Assembly: GCA_922989275.2 (NCBI GenBank)
Contig: OV277872.1
Location: 29,094,119-29,158,118 of the forward strand
From: Gari tellinella
Lineage: Eukaryota; Mollusca; Bivalvia; Cardiida; Psammobiidae
Length of the DNA stretch: 64,000 bases
Reading direction: 5' to 3'
The notes beneath the pieces were generated by a model. The model had not been told where the DNA came from and did no database searches. It saw nothing but the letters and a program-made list of their open reading frames with translations. The position numbers and the translations under genes were made by a program. This document shows, piece after piece, positions 19,608 through 31,330 of the stretch. How positions within the stretch are numbered: position 1 is the first letter of the stretch; each line of letters starts with the position of its first letter.

Positions 19608-19857
19608 CAGGGCTGCCATAAGTTGAAAAATCCTAAGATTTCCAAATATGCATTTTCAAGTGCGACTTTACGAATTGTACCTTTAACCCATCGCCTGTGT
19701 CTAGTTTTATTGACACATGGCTGCTTAAAGCAGGCTGGAAGTAAAGCAGAATGCGCCTTAGGGCGCATTCTGCTTTACTTTCAGCCTACTTTAAGCTACC
19801 ATGTACTAGAAAAAAAATCCGGAAATTTAGGAAAAATCCGGAGAAATGGCAGCCCTG
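19608..19857. mobile_element. MITE family A, copy 3
   Basis: Ends CAGGGCTGCCAT and ATGGCAGCCCTG. The flanks CTAAGG and CTAAAG differ by one base, consistent with an aged 6-bp duplication. Central hairpin GCAGAATGCGCCTTAGGGCG. Confidence 0.75.
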
Positions 19858-20381
19858 CTAAAGTTAAATGTGTTTTAAAATCATTTCAAACTGTTGATCT
19901 TTATGGTAGAACAGCTTGGATCCAGATCAGGAAAATTTCTGAGTTGAGGTTATATAAGCCCATTACACCATATAAACTCCTTTAATTAATTTATAGTTCC
20001 ACTTTATATGGATACCATAAGAAATATTTTCTTTATCCTAGCAGATGATAACTTGAAAGTAAAGCTTTACTTTAAATATGTTTTAAGTGGTAATCTGTTT
20101 TCAAAAATAGAAACAGGCTATGGGATAAACATTGTTTTCAGCATATTATTAATAAAGAATTAAAGTTGAGGACCCGTTATGAGATCAGGCCAAAGTTTGG
20201 CATTATCTGTACTCTACAGCAGACGATGGGCTATTCTTGTCATCTGTCGGTCTTTTACAAAGCATTTTACAAAGCATGCTAATGCAGGGATCAGAACTGG
20301 TTGACAGTTGACCATAATGGCTGATCGCTCTCCATAGAGAACCAACTTTGTTCCAATCTCATTAAGAGTCCTCAACCTTAA

Positions 20382-20625
20382 CCCTTTGAACCCTAATCCC
20401 GCATATAGGCGTCCTTTTCAAACAGTATACATGTGAAAAATGCACATGTCCTTTGCAAACAGTGAATACCCAGATCAGAGGGCTCCTTACGGAGCCCTCT
20501 GATCTGGGTATTCACTATTTGTCATAATGCAAAACATTGACAAAAAACAACCCTTAAAAGTCAGAAATGGACTAGACTAAAATGGAAACTGGGATTGTCC
20601 ATTTGAAGTCTTAGGGAGGAAAGAG
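20382..20625. mobile_element. MITE family C, complete copy
   Basis: TTAA on both sides (20,378-20,381 and 20,626-20,629). Left end CCCTTTGAACCCTAATCCCG, right end GGAGGAAAGAG. The core hairpin AGATCAGAGGGCTCC / GGAGCCCTCTGATCT is perfect. TTAA duplication is typical of piggyBac or Kolobok relatives. Confidence 0.7.
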
Positions 20626-20714
20626 TTAAATAACATTTTGCAGATCCACATACAAACTAGAAAGAGATATTTGTATAAACAGTGGAGAAGACATCATTCT
20701 TTCCCAATTCATGC

Positions 20715-20890
20715 ATTTAACCCATAACCTGTTTCTAGTTTTAAAGAAAGATGATCACCTAAAGCAGGTTGAAAGTAAAGCAGAATGCGCCTTAAAGCCC
20801 ATTCTGCTTTACTTTCAGCCTGCTTATATATATATATATAAATAAGCTACCATCTGCTAGCGTAAAATGGCGTATTAATGGGTAAACAGG
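20715..20890. mobile_element. MITE family G, partial copy
   Basis: CCCATAACCTGTTTCTAGTT, the hairpin AAGCAGAATGCGCC...CATTCTGCTTTAC and AGCTACCATCTGCTAG match family G. The hairpin is interrupted by a short (TA)n run near 20,827. Confidence 0.6.
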
Positions 20891-20954
20891 TTACCAGTGG
20901 AGAAGACATTATTTTATCCCAAAATATGCATTTAAGCAAAAACAATTAATATAT

Positions 20955-21015
20955 TAAGCGCTTTTGAATGCACAACTCACGTGTGAATAAAGTGCTATAT
21001 AAATCTGGTATAATA
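20955..21015 (+). repeat. Retroposon 3' tail, second copy
   Basis: AAGCGCTTTTGAATGCACAA then AAGTGCTATATAAATCTGG, matching the tail at 2501. Confidence 0.4.
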
Positions 21016-21228
21016 GTTTATCCACTTTGGACCCAAATCAAAGCTGAGAATCTCTACATCTGATCAGGATCCACACCCTTTGCCTCTTAGACTGTCCAAC
21101 AAATTAAAAAACATATCATAATTATATACTATTCAATAGTACTTTAATGAATAATCAACATTATCTAATAGAATAATCAAAAGTCTGTAATGGAAGTGAT
21201 CAAACAATGGATATTATAGTTATGTATA

Positions 21229-21416
21229 CAGTAAAACTTCTCTATTACGACCACTCAAGCGAATGCTAACTGATTAAGTGATTATATAAAAGAAAGGTGA
21301 CTGCTAAAAGCAAGATAACACTTTGCTTTCAGCAGTCATCTTGCTTTAAGCAGTCACCTCTTATAAATGCCTTATAATCAACACAATTTAGCGGTCGTAA
21401 TAGAGAGATTTTACTG
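21229..21416. mobile_element. Tigger/pogo-like MITE, copy 2
   Basis: CAGTAAAACTTCTCTATTAC at the left, its inverted partner ending ACTG at the right, TA on both sides. The centre holds GCAAGATAACACTTTGC and TCTTGCTTTAAGCAGTCACC. Confidence 0.7.
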
Positions 21417-21524
21417 TATATGAATAATGAAGTCTAAAATTGCATGCTTTTTTTTTTCATCTTCAACAAGACTAGTGCTGTCAGCTGTTATTCTCAAAAT
21501 CATAGTTTTACAAATTTCTCTATA

Positions 21525-21777
21525 ACTCTTTCCCATATAAAAGCTCCTTCTAGCGCAATTAATTTATTGATAATTCCTTCACCGAAAAAAATAGTTCAAA
21601 TTTATACAGTCATGGACATGTAATCATAGGAAATATTTTCTATACTAAAGCATCGGATAGCTTAAAGCAGGCTGAAAGTAAAGCAGAATGCGCCCTTAGG
21701 CGCATTCTGCTTTACTTTCAACCTGCTTTAAGTATTCACCTGTGTTCAAATCTAGTTACAGAGTATGGAGTAAAGGG
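21525..21777. mobile_element. MITE family G copy
   Basis: The right end AGTAAAGGG-TTAA (TTAA 21,778-21,781) is clear; the left end is diverged near CTTTCCCATATAAAAGC. The hairpin AAAGCAGAATGCGCCCTTAG is well kept. Confidence 0.6.
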
Positions 21778-21794
21778 TTAAAATAGGGTCAGAA

Positions 21795-21862
21795 TGGCAA
21801 ACAGTTTGGATCCTGATGCCATCGCGGAGTTAGTAGTGTCACGTCAGGATCTAAACTGCTTG
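21795..21862. repeat. Hairpin family D copy
   Basis: GCAAACAGTTTGGATCCTGA pairs with TCAGGATCTAAACTGCTTGC. Confidence 0.55.
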
Positions 21863-21899
21863 CAAAGGTTACCATGTATGATGATTTCACCATAAGCAT

Positions 21900-23876
21900 A
21901 ACAAGAGGGCCATAGCCCACAAGTCGCTCACCTGAGAACATTGTACCTAAGCTGACTGGGCAAAACAATATTGTGATATATATAGCTATAAAAAGAGTTT
22001 TAAAGGTTTTCCTATATAAGTCTATATAAGACTGATAAGCCCCGGGGCAGGGCCAATTTTGACATGGTGTCATAATTTGAACAATCTTGGTAGAGGACTA
22101 TAAGGTTAAGCTACATTTCAATTACAAATGATCTGGGCCTTACAGTTTCAGAAGAAGATTTTCAAAGGTTTTCCTATGAAAAACTGATAAGCCCAAGGGC
22201 GAGGCCAGTTTTGGCCCAGGGGTCATAATTTGATCAATCTTGGTAGAGGACCATAAGGCAAAGCTACATATCAAAGCTGAAAGATCTGGGCCTTACAGTT
22301 TCAGAGAAGAAGATTTTTAAAGATTTTCCTATATAACTCTATGTAAAACTGATAAGCTCCGGGCGGGGCCAATTTTGACCCTAGGGTAATAATTTGAACA
22401 ATCTAGGTAGAGGACCATAAGGCAAAGCTACATGTCAAATATTAATGATGTAGGCCATACAGTTTCAGAGAAAAAGATTTTCAAAGGTTTTCCGAAGAAA
22501 AACTGATAAGCCCAAGGGCGGGGCCATTTTTGGCCCAGGGTCATAATTTGAACAATCTTAGTAGAGGACCATAAGGCAAAGCTATATGTCAAAGCTGGAA
22601 GATCTAGGCTATACAGTTTCAGAGAAGAAGATTTTTAAAGATTTTCCTATATAACTCTATGTAAAACTGATAAGCCCCGGGGCGGGCCAATTTTGACCCG
22701 GGGGTCATAATTTGTACAATGTAGGTAGAGGACCATAAGGCTAAGCTACATGTCAAATATTAATGATCTAGGCCATACAGTTTCAGAGAAGAAGATTTTT
22801 AAAGATTTTCCTATATAACTCCATGTAAAACTGATAAGCCCCGGGGCGGGGCCAATTTTGACCCGGTGGTCATAATTTGAACAATCTAGGTAGAGGACCA
22901 TAAGGCAAAGCTACATGTCAAATATTAATGATCTAAGCCATACAGTTTCAGAGAAAAAGATTTTTAAAGATTTTCCTATATAACTCTATGTAAAACTGAA
23001 AAGCCCCGGGGCGGGGCCAATTTTGACCCGGTGGTCATAATTTGAACAATCTAGGTAGAGGACCATAAGGCAAAGCTACATGTCAAATATTAATGATCTA
23101 GGCCATACAGTTTCAGAGAAAAAGATTTTTAAAGATTTTCCTATATATAACTCTATGTAAAACTGATAAGCCCCGGGGCGGGGCCAATTTTGACCCGGTG
23201 GTCATAATTTGAACAATCTAGGTAGAGGACCATAAGGCAAAGCTACATGTCAAATATTAATGATCTAGGCCATACAGTTTCAGAGAAGAAGATTGTTAAA
23301 GATTTTCCTATATAACTCTATGTAAAACTGATAAGCCCCGGGCGGGGCCAATTTTGACCGGGCGGTCATAATTTGAACAAGCTAGGTAGAGGACCATAAG
23401 GCAAAGCTACATGTCAAATATTAATGATCTAGGCCATACAGTTTCAGAGGAGAAGATTTTCAAAGATATTCCTAAGAAAAACTGATAAGCCCAAGGGCGG
23501 GGCCAATTTTGGCCCCAGGGTCAAAATTTTAACAATCTTGATAGAAGATCATTAGGTTATGATACATACCAAATATGAAAGGTCTGGGCCTTTTGGTTTC
23601 TGAGAAGAAGATTTTTAAAGATTTTCTTATGCATTAAAAGTTGTCTATACGGTCATGTTAGAAAATCAAATCCCAAAGCAAGGGGAATAACTCTAGCCAA
23701 AAACTTTGAACAAGATTTCGTTCCCCCTTGTCACTGATGCTTCTGATAAAGTTTGGTTGAAATCGGGTCAGTGGTTTCTGAGGAGATGTTGTTTGAAAAT
23801 GTGGACGGACGACGGACGAAGAGCGGTCACAATAGCTCATCCTGAGCCGAAGGCTCAGGTGAGCTAAAAACAAATA
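21900..23876 (+). repeat. Modular dispersed repeat H, ten modules
   Basis: Modules of about 150-167 bp carry AAACTGATAAGCCCCGGGGC, GGCCAATTTTGACCC, GGTAGAGGACCATAAGGC and CATACAGTTTCAGAGAAG. They start near 22,031, 22,183, 22,346, 22,500, 22,667, 22,828, 22,996, 23,162, 23,327 and 23,478. The whole is bounded by CGCTCACCTGAG (about 21,925) and CTCAGGTGAGC (about 23,857), an inverted pair. Confidence 0.75.
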
Positions 23877-23972
23877 ATAATGATTATATAGTGTGCAACC
23901 AGCCTTTAATAAATATACATATACCTTGAAATTCAATTTCACCAACTCTGCTCAGTCAATCTTGTATTAAGC

Positions 23973-24320
23973 TAGTGCTCCCTCTCTACAGCAACACCCA
24001 ATGGGAGACCAATATTGTGTGCGTTGTTCAGAGGCAATTATAATAGGGAGGGAAATTGGCTTACATTTGCAAACAGTTTGAATTCAGTAACGCATCGTCT
24101 GATCTGGATTCACGCTGTTTTGTCACTCATCATTATATTTCTTATGTCAAAATATCCATGTATATCTAACTTTGAGTAATACATAAGAAGACAACTTTAA
24201 GCAGACACTATTGCAGCAGTGAAAGCGTTAGATATAATTGTCTTGTTTGGGGGACCAGCAGCAAGCTTTGTAAGGAGGGAATCGTTGTTGGGAGGGCCGT
24301 TGTAGGGAGGGAGCACTGTA
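23973..24320. mobile_element. MITE family B, copy 2
   Basis: TAGTGCTCCCTCTCTACAGC at the left, AGGGAGGGAGCACTGTA at the right; a hairpin D lies at about 24,070-24,120. Confidence 0.65.
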
Positions 24321-24736
24321 CCTTTCAGCACCATGCATGGACCTTTTAAAATATACTCATTACATTTGCAAATTTATAGCAGTATTTATTAAACTACCAA
24401 GAATTCCAAGTAGACTGATTCATGTTTTGGTAACAAAACGGATCCAAAAGAGAACCTAATGACCCACAAGAGTTAATTGTGTTGAAAGAGTTAAGTGCAA
24501 GCTGTTGCTTCATGCAGCATAAACATAAAGCAGAAAGTTCCTATAGGAGTAGGTGCTACATGACCTATTCAGTGTTGCAGGGCCATAATACCCAACACAT
24601 CCATCCTATAGGAATTTTCTGTATTATTATTATCCTGAAATAAGCATTCACTTGACTTCAGGTCTCCATGCTACTTGAATCAGTGATCAGTTAATACAAG
24701 ATTGACTAATATACTATATCTAAAGTATCTTTACTA

Positions 24737-24932
24737 CAGTAAAACCTCTCTATTACGGTCACTAAAACGAAGGCTAATTGATAGTATGAAAGACAGGTGA
24801 CAGTAAAACAGAAAGCTCCTAAAGAAGCGTTCTGTTTTACTGTCATCTTGCTTTAAGCAGTCACTTGTGACCTGTAGTAAAAAATTAAAATAATTTACAT
24901 ATTTCATTGGCCTTTATAGTGAGGTTTTACTG
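24737..24932. mobile_element. Tigger/pogo-like MITE, copy 3
   Basis: CAGTAAAACCTCTCTATTAC...GGTTTTACTG with TA on both sides (24,735-24,736 and 24,933-24,934). Core hairpin AACAGAAAGCTCC / GTTCTGTTTTACTGTC. Confidence 0.72.
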
Positions 24933-25102
24933 TATAACTAAAATAAGAAACGAATTTAAAAATACAGATGCCCTGAGGTATGCTTGAATAAAATGCAAGC
25001 ACTGCCCATAACTGATCTAAATGCAAAAACTTTACCAAGGTCACAAAGGTTGAGTTCATCAAACAGTAATGCAACATGATGTTTACAGTGAGATATATAG
25101 AG

Positions 25103-25262
25103 GATTATCAATTTCTTTGGATTGATATGAAAAATATATCACGAGAATGGGTTGTTATCTGGTTAAAAAACTCGTCCGCAGGATGAGTTTTTTAACCAGA
25201 TAACAACCCATTAGAGTGATATAGTTTTCATATCTATTGAAAGGAATTGATTATTCTATTTA
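25103..25262. repeat. Long palindrome with a perfect 26-bp stem
   Basis: 25,148-25,173 and 25,185-25,210 are perfect inverted repeats (TGGGTTGTTATCTGGTTAAA...) around an 11-base loop. Weaker pairing continues outwards (ATCAATTTCTTTGGATTGAT against CTATTGAAAGGAATTGAT). A MITE is likely. Confidence 0.75.
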
Positions 25263-25357
25263 TTATATATATTTTGATGACGTTTTTACAGAACAAAACA
25301 CACAAAATTGATTACCGCGACGTCACTAAACTAATTATGACGTGAAGTCAAAAAAAG

Positions 25358-25389
25358 TGATATCATCACTACATGTAGTGATGATATCA
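25358..25389. repeat. Perfect 32-bp palindrome
   Basis: A perfect palindrome centred on CATG (half-site TGATATCATCACTACA). Confidence 0.85.
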
Positions 25390-27334
25390 ACAGTGACGAT
25401 ATCAAATTTATCTAACTGAGAAATCTCTATAAATCATCAATAGGTACATATTAGGTGTATATAAGAAATTTCAGTTTGTCAAGTTGAAAGATCTTAGAAG
25501 CAGTACTAAATCCACACCTGACCTTAACACAAAAACATATTCTAGGTCATAGAGGATAACTCCAAAGATCATTATCAAGGTCATCAAACTGCAATGCAAC
25601 ATGTTTTTCTCAATGAGGTACATTAACATGTGAAGTTGCATGACCCTAACCCTGTTTTGTATACACAAAAATAGAATGGTCCCGAATCACCCAACTTACT
25701 AATAATTATGAAGTCATAACATAATTAAATAGATGTAAAAAAACAAGCAATACACATGCCTTTACAATATGATGGATGAAGTCAAATAGCTGACCTAAAT
25801 GCCAACAAGAACCCAATCCTTGTCTGTTTTTGGAGATCAGTGAAAAATACAGTAAAATTAGGTCAATGGTTAAGGTCAATGTTAATTGGTAAAATATTTT
25901 GGTATGTCTGGATAGGACTTGTCAAGATGAACAGGCATACCAAAAATGAATGTTGTAGATAATAAATTGAAGTTATGGGCAACATTAAGATTTCAGACGG
26001 CAATGACAACGCTGACGCCAGAGTGACGACAATAGCTCAGGGTTGTTTTTTTATTCCAAAGACAGACAAGCTGAAAAATAACCAATGGCACATAATTATG
26101 GAAAAGGGTAACCCATATACCCAGGAACCACTTGGTGGCAAGGTATAAACATGTAAAGGTATATACACTAGGCAAAAAAAAATACCTGTGTTTCCTAATA
26201 GATGCCCCAAAAAAATTAAGGACGGGAGGTCGGAATATTTTTTTTTTCACATAGAATTATACAATTAACTTTCTGATAGAGTATTTTATGTAATTATATT
26301 CATATATGAAAATATATCATTTAAGTAATTTATTGTGCAGAGCCCTGGAGCCACACATAAACATTCCTTATAAGTATCCATTCAAATTGTTGATTTTATT
26401 GGTAGGTCTCATAACCAAAATTAACTTAAACATTTAAAATGGTATCATTGTTGAATAGTGGTGTACCAAATGGCAAAGTAGTGACTGATGTAATGATGAT
26501 AGATGAAATTAATTACATTTTGAAATGTGTTGCATGAATATCAAATGTGTCAATGAAATGTATTTGTCTGCATGTTGAATGTGTCAATGGTTAATAAACT
26601 AGCAGATCATGTCTGCAAGGAAGGTACTTTATGACAGATTTAGAGCAAAATAGTTCACTTACATATTTGCTAAATCTTATTTAACAATCAAATTTCAAAC
26701 AACTTAAAGGTCCATTAATTAGTTTATTAAACAATATAATTAAGTGGAGACTAGCTTCTATTATTACACCTCGCTTTGAGTTACAATGTTAATTTCCCAT
26801 ATTTGATATAAACAATGTGGCGTTGTATCGCACGTTACATGCATGGCGGCTCTAAATTGGTTTTCACAACATATTTTATAAAATACGGCCGAGACAATTC
26901 CACTGCCAGGGTTGATAAGCTCGGTGTGACATTCTGTTTCTCGTGTTGACAATTTGAATGTCACGCAAACTGCCATCTAATATTTATTTATTACATGATC
27001 CGCAAAAAATGACTGTCACAGGCCCTGCAAAAATGACTGTCATTCGCCGATACATTTTTCGAAAAATGTTTAGGGTTGATCTGGTTACTTGAAACACAGG
27101 TATTTTCTTATTTAGCCTTATAAACAACATTACAAGGGACATTACTCTGAAAAACATGTTCAAATAAACAAGATCTGAATTACTGTTTTGGTATAAACAT
27201 GTATACATATATCTTTGAGATTCAAATATAAAACTGCTACAGTCCATAGAATATATATTAACAATCAAAGCAGACAGAAAGGCAATAGCGAATTATGGCC
27301 TACAATATTTGCTAAAACATGTATACTTGAAACC
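25390..27334. other. No feature seen
   Basis: AT-rich sequence without a supported gene or bounded element. Confidence 0.4.
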
Positions 27335-27577
27335 GGGGCCCTGTTTCATAAAACTTCATATGACAAATATTGTCATCAATCAGATTATAAAAGTCTCAAT
27401 TATTATTCATTTCTCCATCTAATCCTGTCTTGTCACATCTTTTTGGAATCGTCTTGAAAAGATGAATCTAAAGAGATGTCACAAGACAGGGTTAGATAGA
27501 GAAATCAGAAATTAAATGTATTTTAAAATTTTGACTTACGACCGTTTTTTTCGCACAAAGTTTTATGAAACGGCCCC
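27335..27577. mobile_element. MITE family I, copy 1
   Basis: GGGGCCCTGTTTCATAAAAC at the left and GTTTTATGAAACGGCCCCC at the right. The central inverted pair is TAATCCTGTCTTGTCACATC / GATGTCACAAGACAGGGTTA. Confidence 0.65.
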
Positions 27578-27651
27578 CTGATGACTTGAACTCTCCTACT
27601 TCAGTCATGCAGTATGTCTTCTCTTGAAATTTGATGAATCAAGCTGCTTAA

Positions 27652-27887
27652 CCCATTACCCCATAGCCTGTTTCTAGTTTTGAAGACAAATGACCACGTA
27701 AAACAGGTTGAAAGTAAAGCAGAATGCACCTTAAGGTGCATTCTGCTTTACTTCCAGCCTGCTGCTACCATCTGCTTGAATGAAAAATATTTCCTTTAAT
27801 ACAGGTTTATGACTATAAATTGAAACTATTTTCTCCAGTGGAGGAATAAATTAGAGGTGTAAAAAGGCGTCTTTATGGGGTTATGGG
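27652..27887. mobile_element. MITE family G, complete copy
   Basis: TTAA on both sides (27,648-27,651 and 27,888-27,891); ends CCCATTACCCCATAGCC and GGGGTTATGGG; hairpin GCAGAATGCACCTTAAGGTG. Confidence 0.7.
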
Positions 27888-28230
27888 TTAAGTCAAAGAT
27901 ATTTTACTTCTTACAGAGTGACTACTGTGCAAATGTGCATTTTTTTGTATTTCCAATTCTGTATATTATTTGTATCACTACTTGAATAGGGGAGGGCCGT
28001 AACTAATGTTGGTAGAACTTGTGGCCCGACCCGATTTCATGAATTTGAAATAAAATATGGTTAAACTAGTCAAAGATATCCATATTCAAAGTTAAAACAT
28101 AGCTTATCCATGTTTTACTTTTGAACAGAAGGGTAGGTTTGACCAAAGGGAGATCAAGATATCCAGGTTTGACAGTACATGTACTTGTTAACACATCAGT
28201 GGAGAAGTCATATTATTCTTTCCCGTTTAA

Positions 28231-28685
28231 CCCTTTGTGTACATGTGAATAGAACACTTGTCCTGTGCAAACAGTGAAGACCCAGATCAGAGGGCTCCGA
28301 GAGGAGCCCTCTGATCAGGGTCTTCATTATTTGTCATAATGCCAAACATTGACAAAAACAACCTTTAAAAGTCAGAAATGGACTAGACTAAAATGGAAAC
28401 TGGAATTGTCCATTTAACCCTTTACCCAATAACCCGTATATAACATTAAATACAGGTGATCACTTAAAGCAGGTTGAAAGTAAAGCAGAATGTGCCTTAA
28501 GGCACATTCTGCTTTACTTTCAGCCTGCTTTAAACAACCATCTGCTAGGCTATATAAAAATATTTGTTATGGTAATTGTTCATGAGGGTATAAACTGGAA
28601 CTATTTTCTTGAGCGGAGGAATAAATTAGATACGTTAAAAGTCGCTTCTATGGGGTAAAGGGTTAAAGTTTCAGGGAGGAAAGAG
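28231..28685. mobile_element. MITE family C split by a family G insertion
   Basis: TTAA precedes CCCTTTGTGTACATG at the left and follows GGAGGAAAGAG at the right (28,686-28,689). The hairpin GGGCTCCGAGAGGAGCCC is perfect. A family G element sits inside at 28,418-28,662. Confidence 0.72.
28418..28662. mobile_element. MITE family G nested in family C, TTAA duplication proven
   Basis: Uninterrupted family C copies read CCATTTAAAGTTTCAGGG (for example near 62,465). Here TTAA (28,414-28,417) is followed by CCCTTTACCC and GGGTAAAGGG is followed by TTAA (28,663-28,666). The element is therefore 245 bp with a TTAA duplication. Confidence 0.8.
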
Positions 28686-28773
28686 TTAAATGCACATAGA
28701 TGCAAAGTCAACACAATAAAATGCAGAAAATAGCACATTTTTGACAATCCTGACCATTTATTTTAATCTGAGT

Positions 28774-28842
28774 GGCAAACAGTTTGAAGTCTGATCAGAC
28801 GCCAGGTTACCCGGCATCTGATCTGGCTCCAAAATGATTGCA
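28774..28842. repeat. Hairpin family D copy
   Basis: GCAAACAGTTTGAAGTCTGA pairs with the TCTGATCTGGCTCCAAAATG side. Confidence 0.5.
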
Positions 28843-28968
28843 ATAGAAATAATAGTTTTAGCGTAAACACGTTTATTGGGGAAAGAATAGCGTTTTCTTC
28901 AATGTAAATATAACATGTCAGTAGATAAATGCCTACTTTAACCTTTCCCTCATATTTTGTTTTAAGAC

Positions 28969-29160
28969 CAGGGTTCCAGATAAGAGGAAGTTAACTAAAC
29001 AAATTCAATATTTTCTCACTCATTTCAGCACCAATCCTATAGTGTTACTACTCATTAGAATCGTCTCTTCGAGACAATTCTAATGAGTAGTAATACCATA
29101 GGGTTTAATGCAGAAATAAAGATTTTACTTTTTGAAAAACTACCCTTATCTGGAGCCCTG
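28969..29160. mobile_element. MITE family J (CAGGGCTCCAGATAAG ends), 8-bp duplication
   Basis: CAGGGTTCCAGATAAGAG at the left and CTTATCTGGAGCCCTG at the right. TTTAAGAC (8 bp) flanks both ends (28,961-28,968 and 29,161-29,168), as in hAT elements. The centre is the hairpin ACTACTCATTAGAATCGTCT / AGACAATTCTAATGAGTAGT. Confidence 0.78.
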
Positions 29161-29174
29161 TTTAAGACCATGTT

Positions 29175-29330
29175 TAACCTATCACTTCATAACCTGTTTC
29201 TTCCTTTTGAAGATAGGTTACCACTTAAAGCAGGTTGAAATTGTATTCTGCTTTACTTTCAACCTGCTTTTAGTGGTTAATTGCCTTCAAAATAAGAAAC
29301 AGGCTATTGGGTAATTGATTAGAAAAATAA
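29175..29330. mobile_element. MITE family G, partial copy
   Basis: TTTAACCTATCACTTCATAA, a shortened hairpin (GCAGGTTGAAATTG / TTTACTTTCAACCTGC) and AAACAGGCTATTGGG are family G segments. More G and C fragments fill 29,360-29,640. Confidence 0.5.
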
Positions 29331-29635
29331 ATTAATCTAACCCTACATTTATCAGTATAATCATCTATTTAACCAATTACCCAACAAATAAACCTTTTAT
29401 CACCCTCTAATTATATCTACATAGGAAGTCCTGCATATCTATTACAGACGGTATTTCCAGTATCTTTACACATTGTAGCTTAACCAATTTACCCCATAAA
29501 TACACCTGTTATGCCTTAAATTTATTCCTCCACTGAAGAAAATAGTTCCTTTTTATACAGTAATGAAAATGCAATATCAGAAATATTTCCTTTATCCTAG
29601 CAGATTATAGCTTAAACCTTTTTTTCCTAAAACTT

Positions 29636-29850
29636 CAAATGGACAATTCTAGTTTTCAATTTAGTAAATTCCATTTATGACTTTAACAATATATGTCAAA
29701 GTGACAAACAGTGTAGATCCTGATCAGAGGGCTCCTTATGGAGCCCTCTTATCAGGATATACACTGTTTGCATAGGACAAGAGTAATTCTCACAAGTACA
29801 CAGTCATTGTTTGCAAATGATGTATATATGTGTGTGACTAGGGTTCAAAG
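29636..29850. mobile_element. MITE family C-like, reverse copy
   Basis: Hairpin TGTAGATCCTGATCAGAGGG / CCCTCTTATCAGGATATACA preceded by ATGGACAATTCTAG. Confidence 0.5.
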
Positions 29851-30097
29851 AGATAAAGCAGGTTGAAAGTAAAGCAGAATGCGCCTTATGTCGCATTCTT
29901 CTTTACTATTGACCTGCTTTAAGTATGTCACATAATCTGCAAAACTAGAAACAAGCTATGGGATAATGGCTTAAAACAGGTTAAAACTAAAGTGGAATCT
30001 TACTGATGAACCTGTACTTCTATATAAAACCATTATGATGTGATTACTCATTGGAATCAACTCTTCATAGCAATTTTAATGAGAAGTCACACTATAT

Positions 30098-30340
30098 CAG
30101 GGCTCCAAATAAGGGGGGTATTTCAAAATTCAAAATCTTTATTTCTGCATTAAACCCTATTAGGGGTTTCAAAATACAAAATTCAAAATCCTTATTTCTG
30201 CCTTAAACCCTATGGTGTCACTACTCATTAGAATCGTCTCTTTGAGACGATTCTGACGAGTAGCAACACCATAGAATTTGGTGCAAAAATGAAAAACAAG
30301 TTGGATTTGTTCAGTTTACTCCCTCTTATCTGGAGCCCTG
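30098..30340. mobile_element. MITE family J with a short internal duplication
   Basis: CAGGGCTCCAAATAAGG to TATCTGGAGCCCTG. A segment with TTTCAAAATTCAAAATC, TTATTTCTGC and TTAAACCCTAT is duplicated in the left half. Confidence 0.65.
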
Positions 30341-30387
30341 ACCTTGTGGTTTTTGGATGACATAAGGATTTCGAACTATGGTCCAAC

Positions 30388-30579
30388 AGAGCACCAGATA
30401 AGGGTAGTTTTTCAAAAACTAAAATCTTTATTTCTGAATTAAACCCTATGGTGTCACTACTCATTAGAATCGTCTCGAAGAGACGATTCTAATGAGTAGT
30501 AACACTATAGGATTTGGTGCTGAAAATAGTGAGAAAATGTTTGATTTGTTGAAATAACTACCTCTTATCTGGAGCCCTG
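30388..30579. mobile_element. MITE family J copy
   Basis: AGAGCACCAGATAAGGG at the left is slightly diverged; TTATCTGGAGCCCTG at the right. The central hairpin is perfect around TCTCGAAGAGA. Confidence 0.68.
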
Positions 30580-30734
30580 TATGGATATATACTCCCCATA
30601 TTAGGAGAACTTTTACTCCTCACATCTTCAAAGAGCACTTATCTTGCTGATAATTCATTTCATCTAATTAAATCCAACGTTCTTATTTTCAAACAGCACT
30701 TTAAAAACATTCACCCCTGAAACTCATAATGGAA

Positions 30735-30960
30735 AATTCCAGTTTCCAATTAAGTCTACCCCATTTTTGACAACTTAGGGTGGTAACATTTACTGCAATA
30801 TATTGCAAAATGACAAACAGTGCAGACCCTGATCAGAGGGCTCCTGTAGGAGCCCTCTGATCTGGGTCTATACTGTTTGCATAGGACAAGACTCATGTAC
30901 TCTTCACAGGTATACTATTTGTTAATGATGAGTATACTTTTCGCTAGGATAATTGAACAT
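30735..30960. mobile_element. MITE family C-like, reverse copy
   Basis: Hairpin GACCCTGATCAGAGGGCTCC / GGAGCCCTCTGATCTGGGTC at about 30,820-30,875. Confidence 0.5.
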
Positions 30961-31257
30961 GTTAACGATTCCGGTGTTCTTCTGTCAGCTCCTGTAGGCT
31001 TTCGGTACTACTATTAAATTGTCAGCATCTGAAAGTACAAGAAGCAATGAATATACAAACATACAAGCATTTTTTAGCATTCATTTGTTTTCTACACTAC
31101 AGAAAACAGGGTCCAATTTATACAGTGGTAAACATGTACAAACTATGGGGCTATGGGTTAACACAAACGAAAATCAAAGGAATGGCTATGGTATAAAATT
31201 ACAATTATTTGAAATACAGTAGTAGTACATGTAGTACCGCGACTATTCTAATCTGAG

Positions 31258-31330
31258 AAGCAAATAGTTTGCAGCCCGGTCAGATGTTGCGTTATCAAGC
31301 ATCTGATCTGACTCCAAACTGTTTGAAATG
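31258..31330. repeat. Hairpin family D copy
   Basis: GCAAATAGTTTGCAGCCCGG pairs imperfectly with the CTGATCTGACTCCAAACTGT side. Confidence 0.5.
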
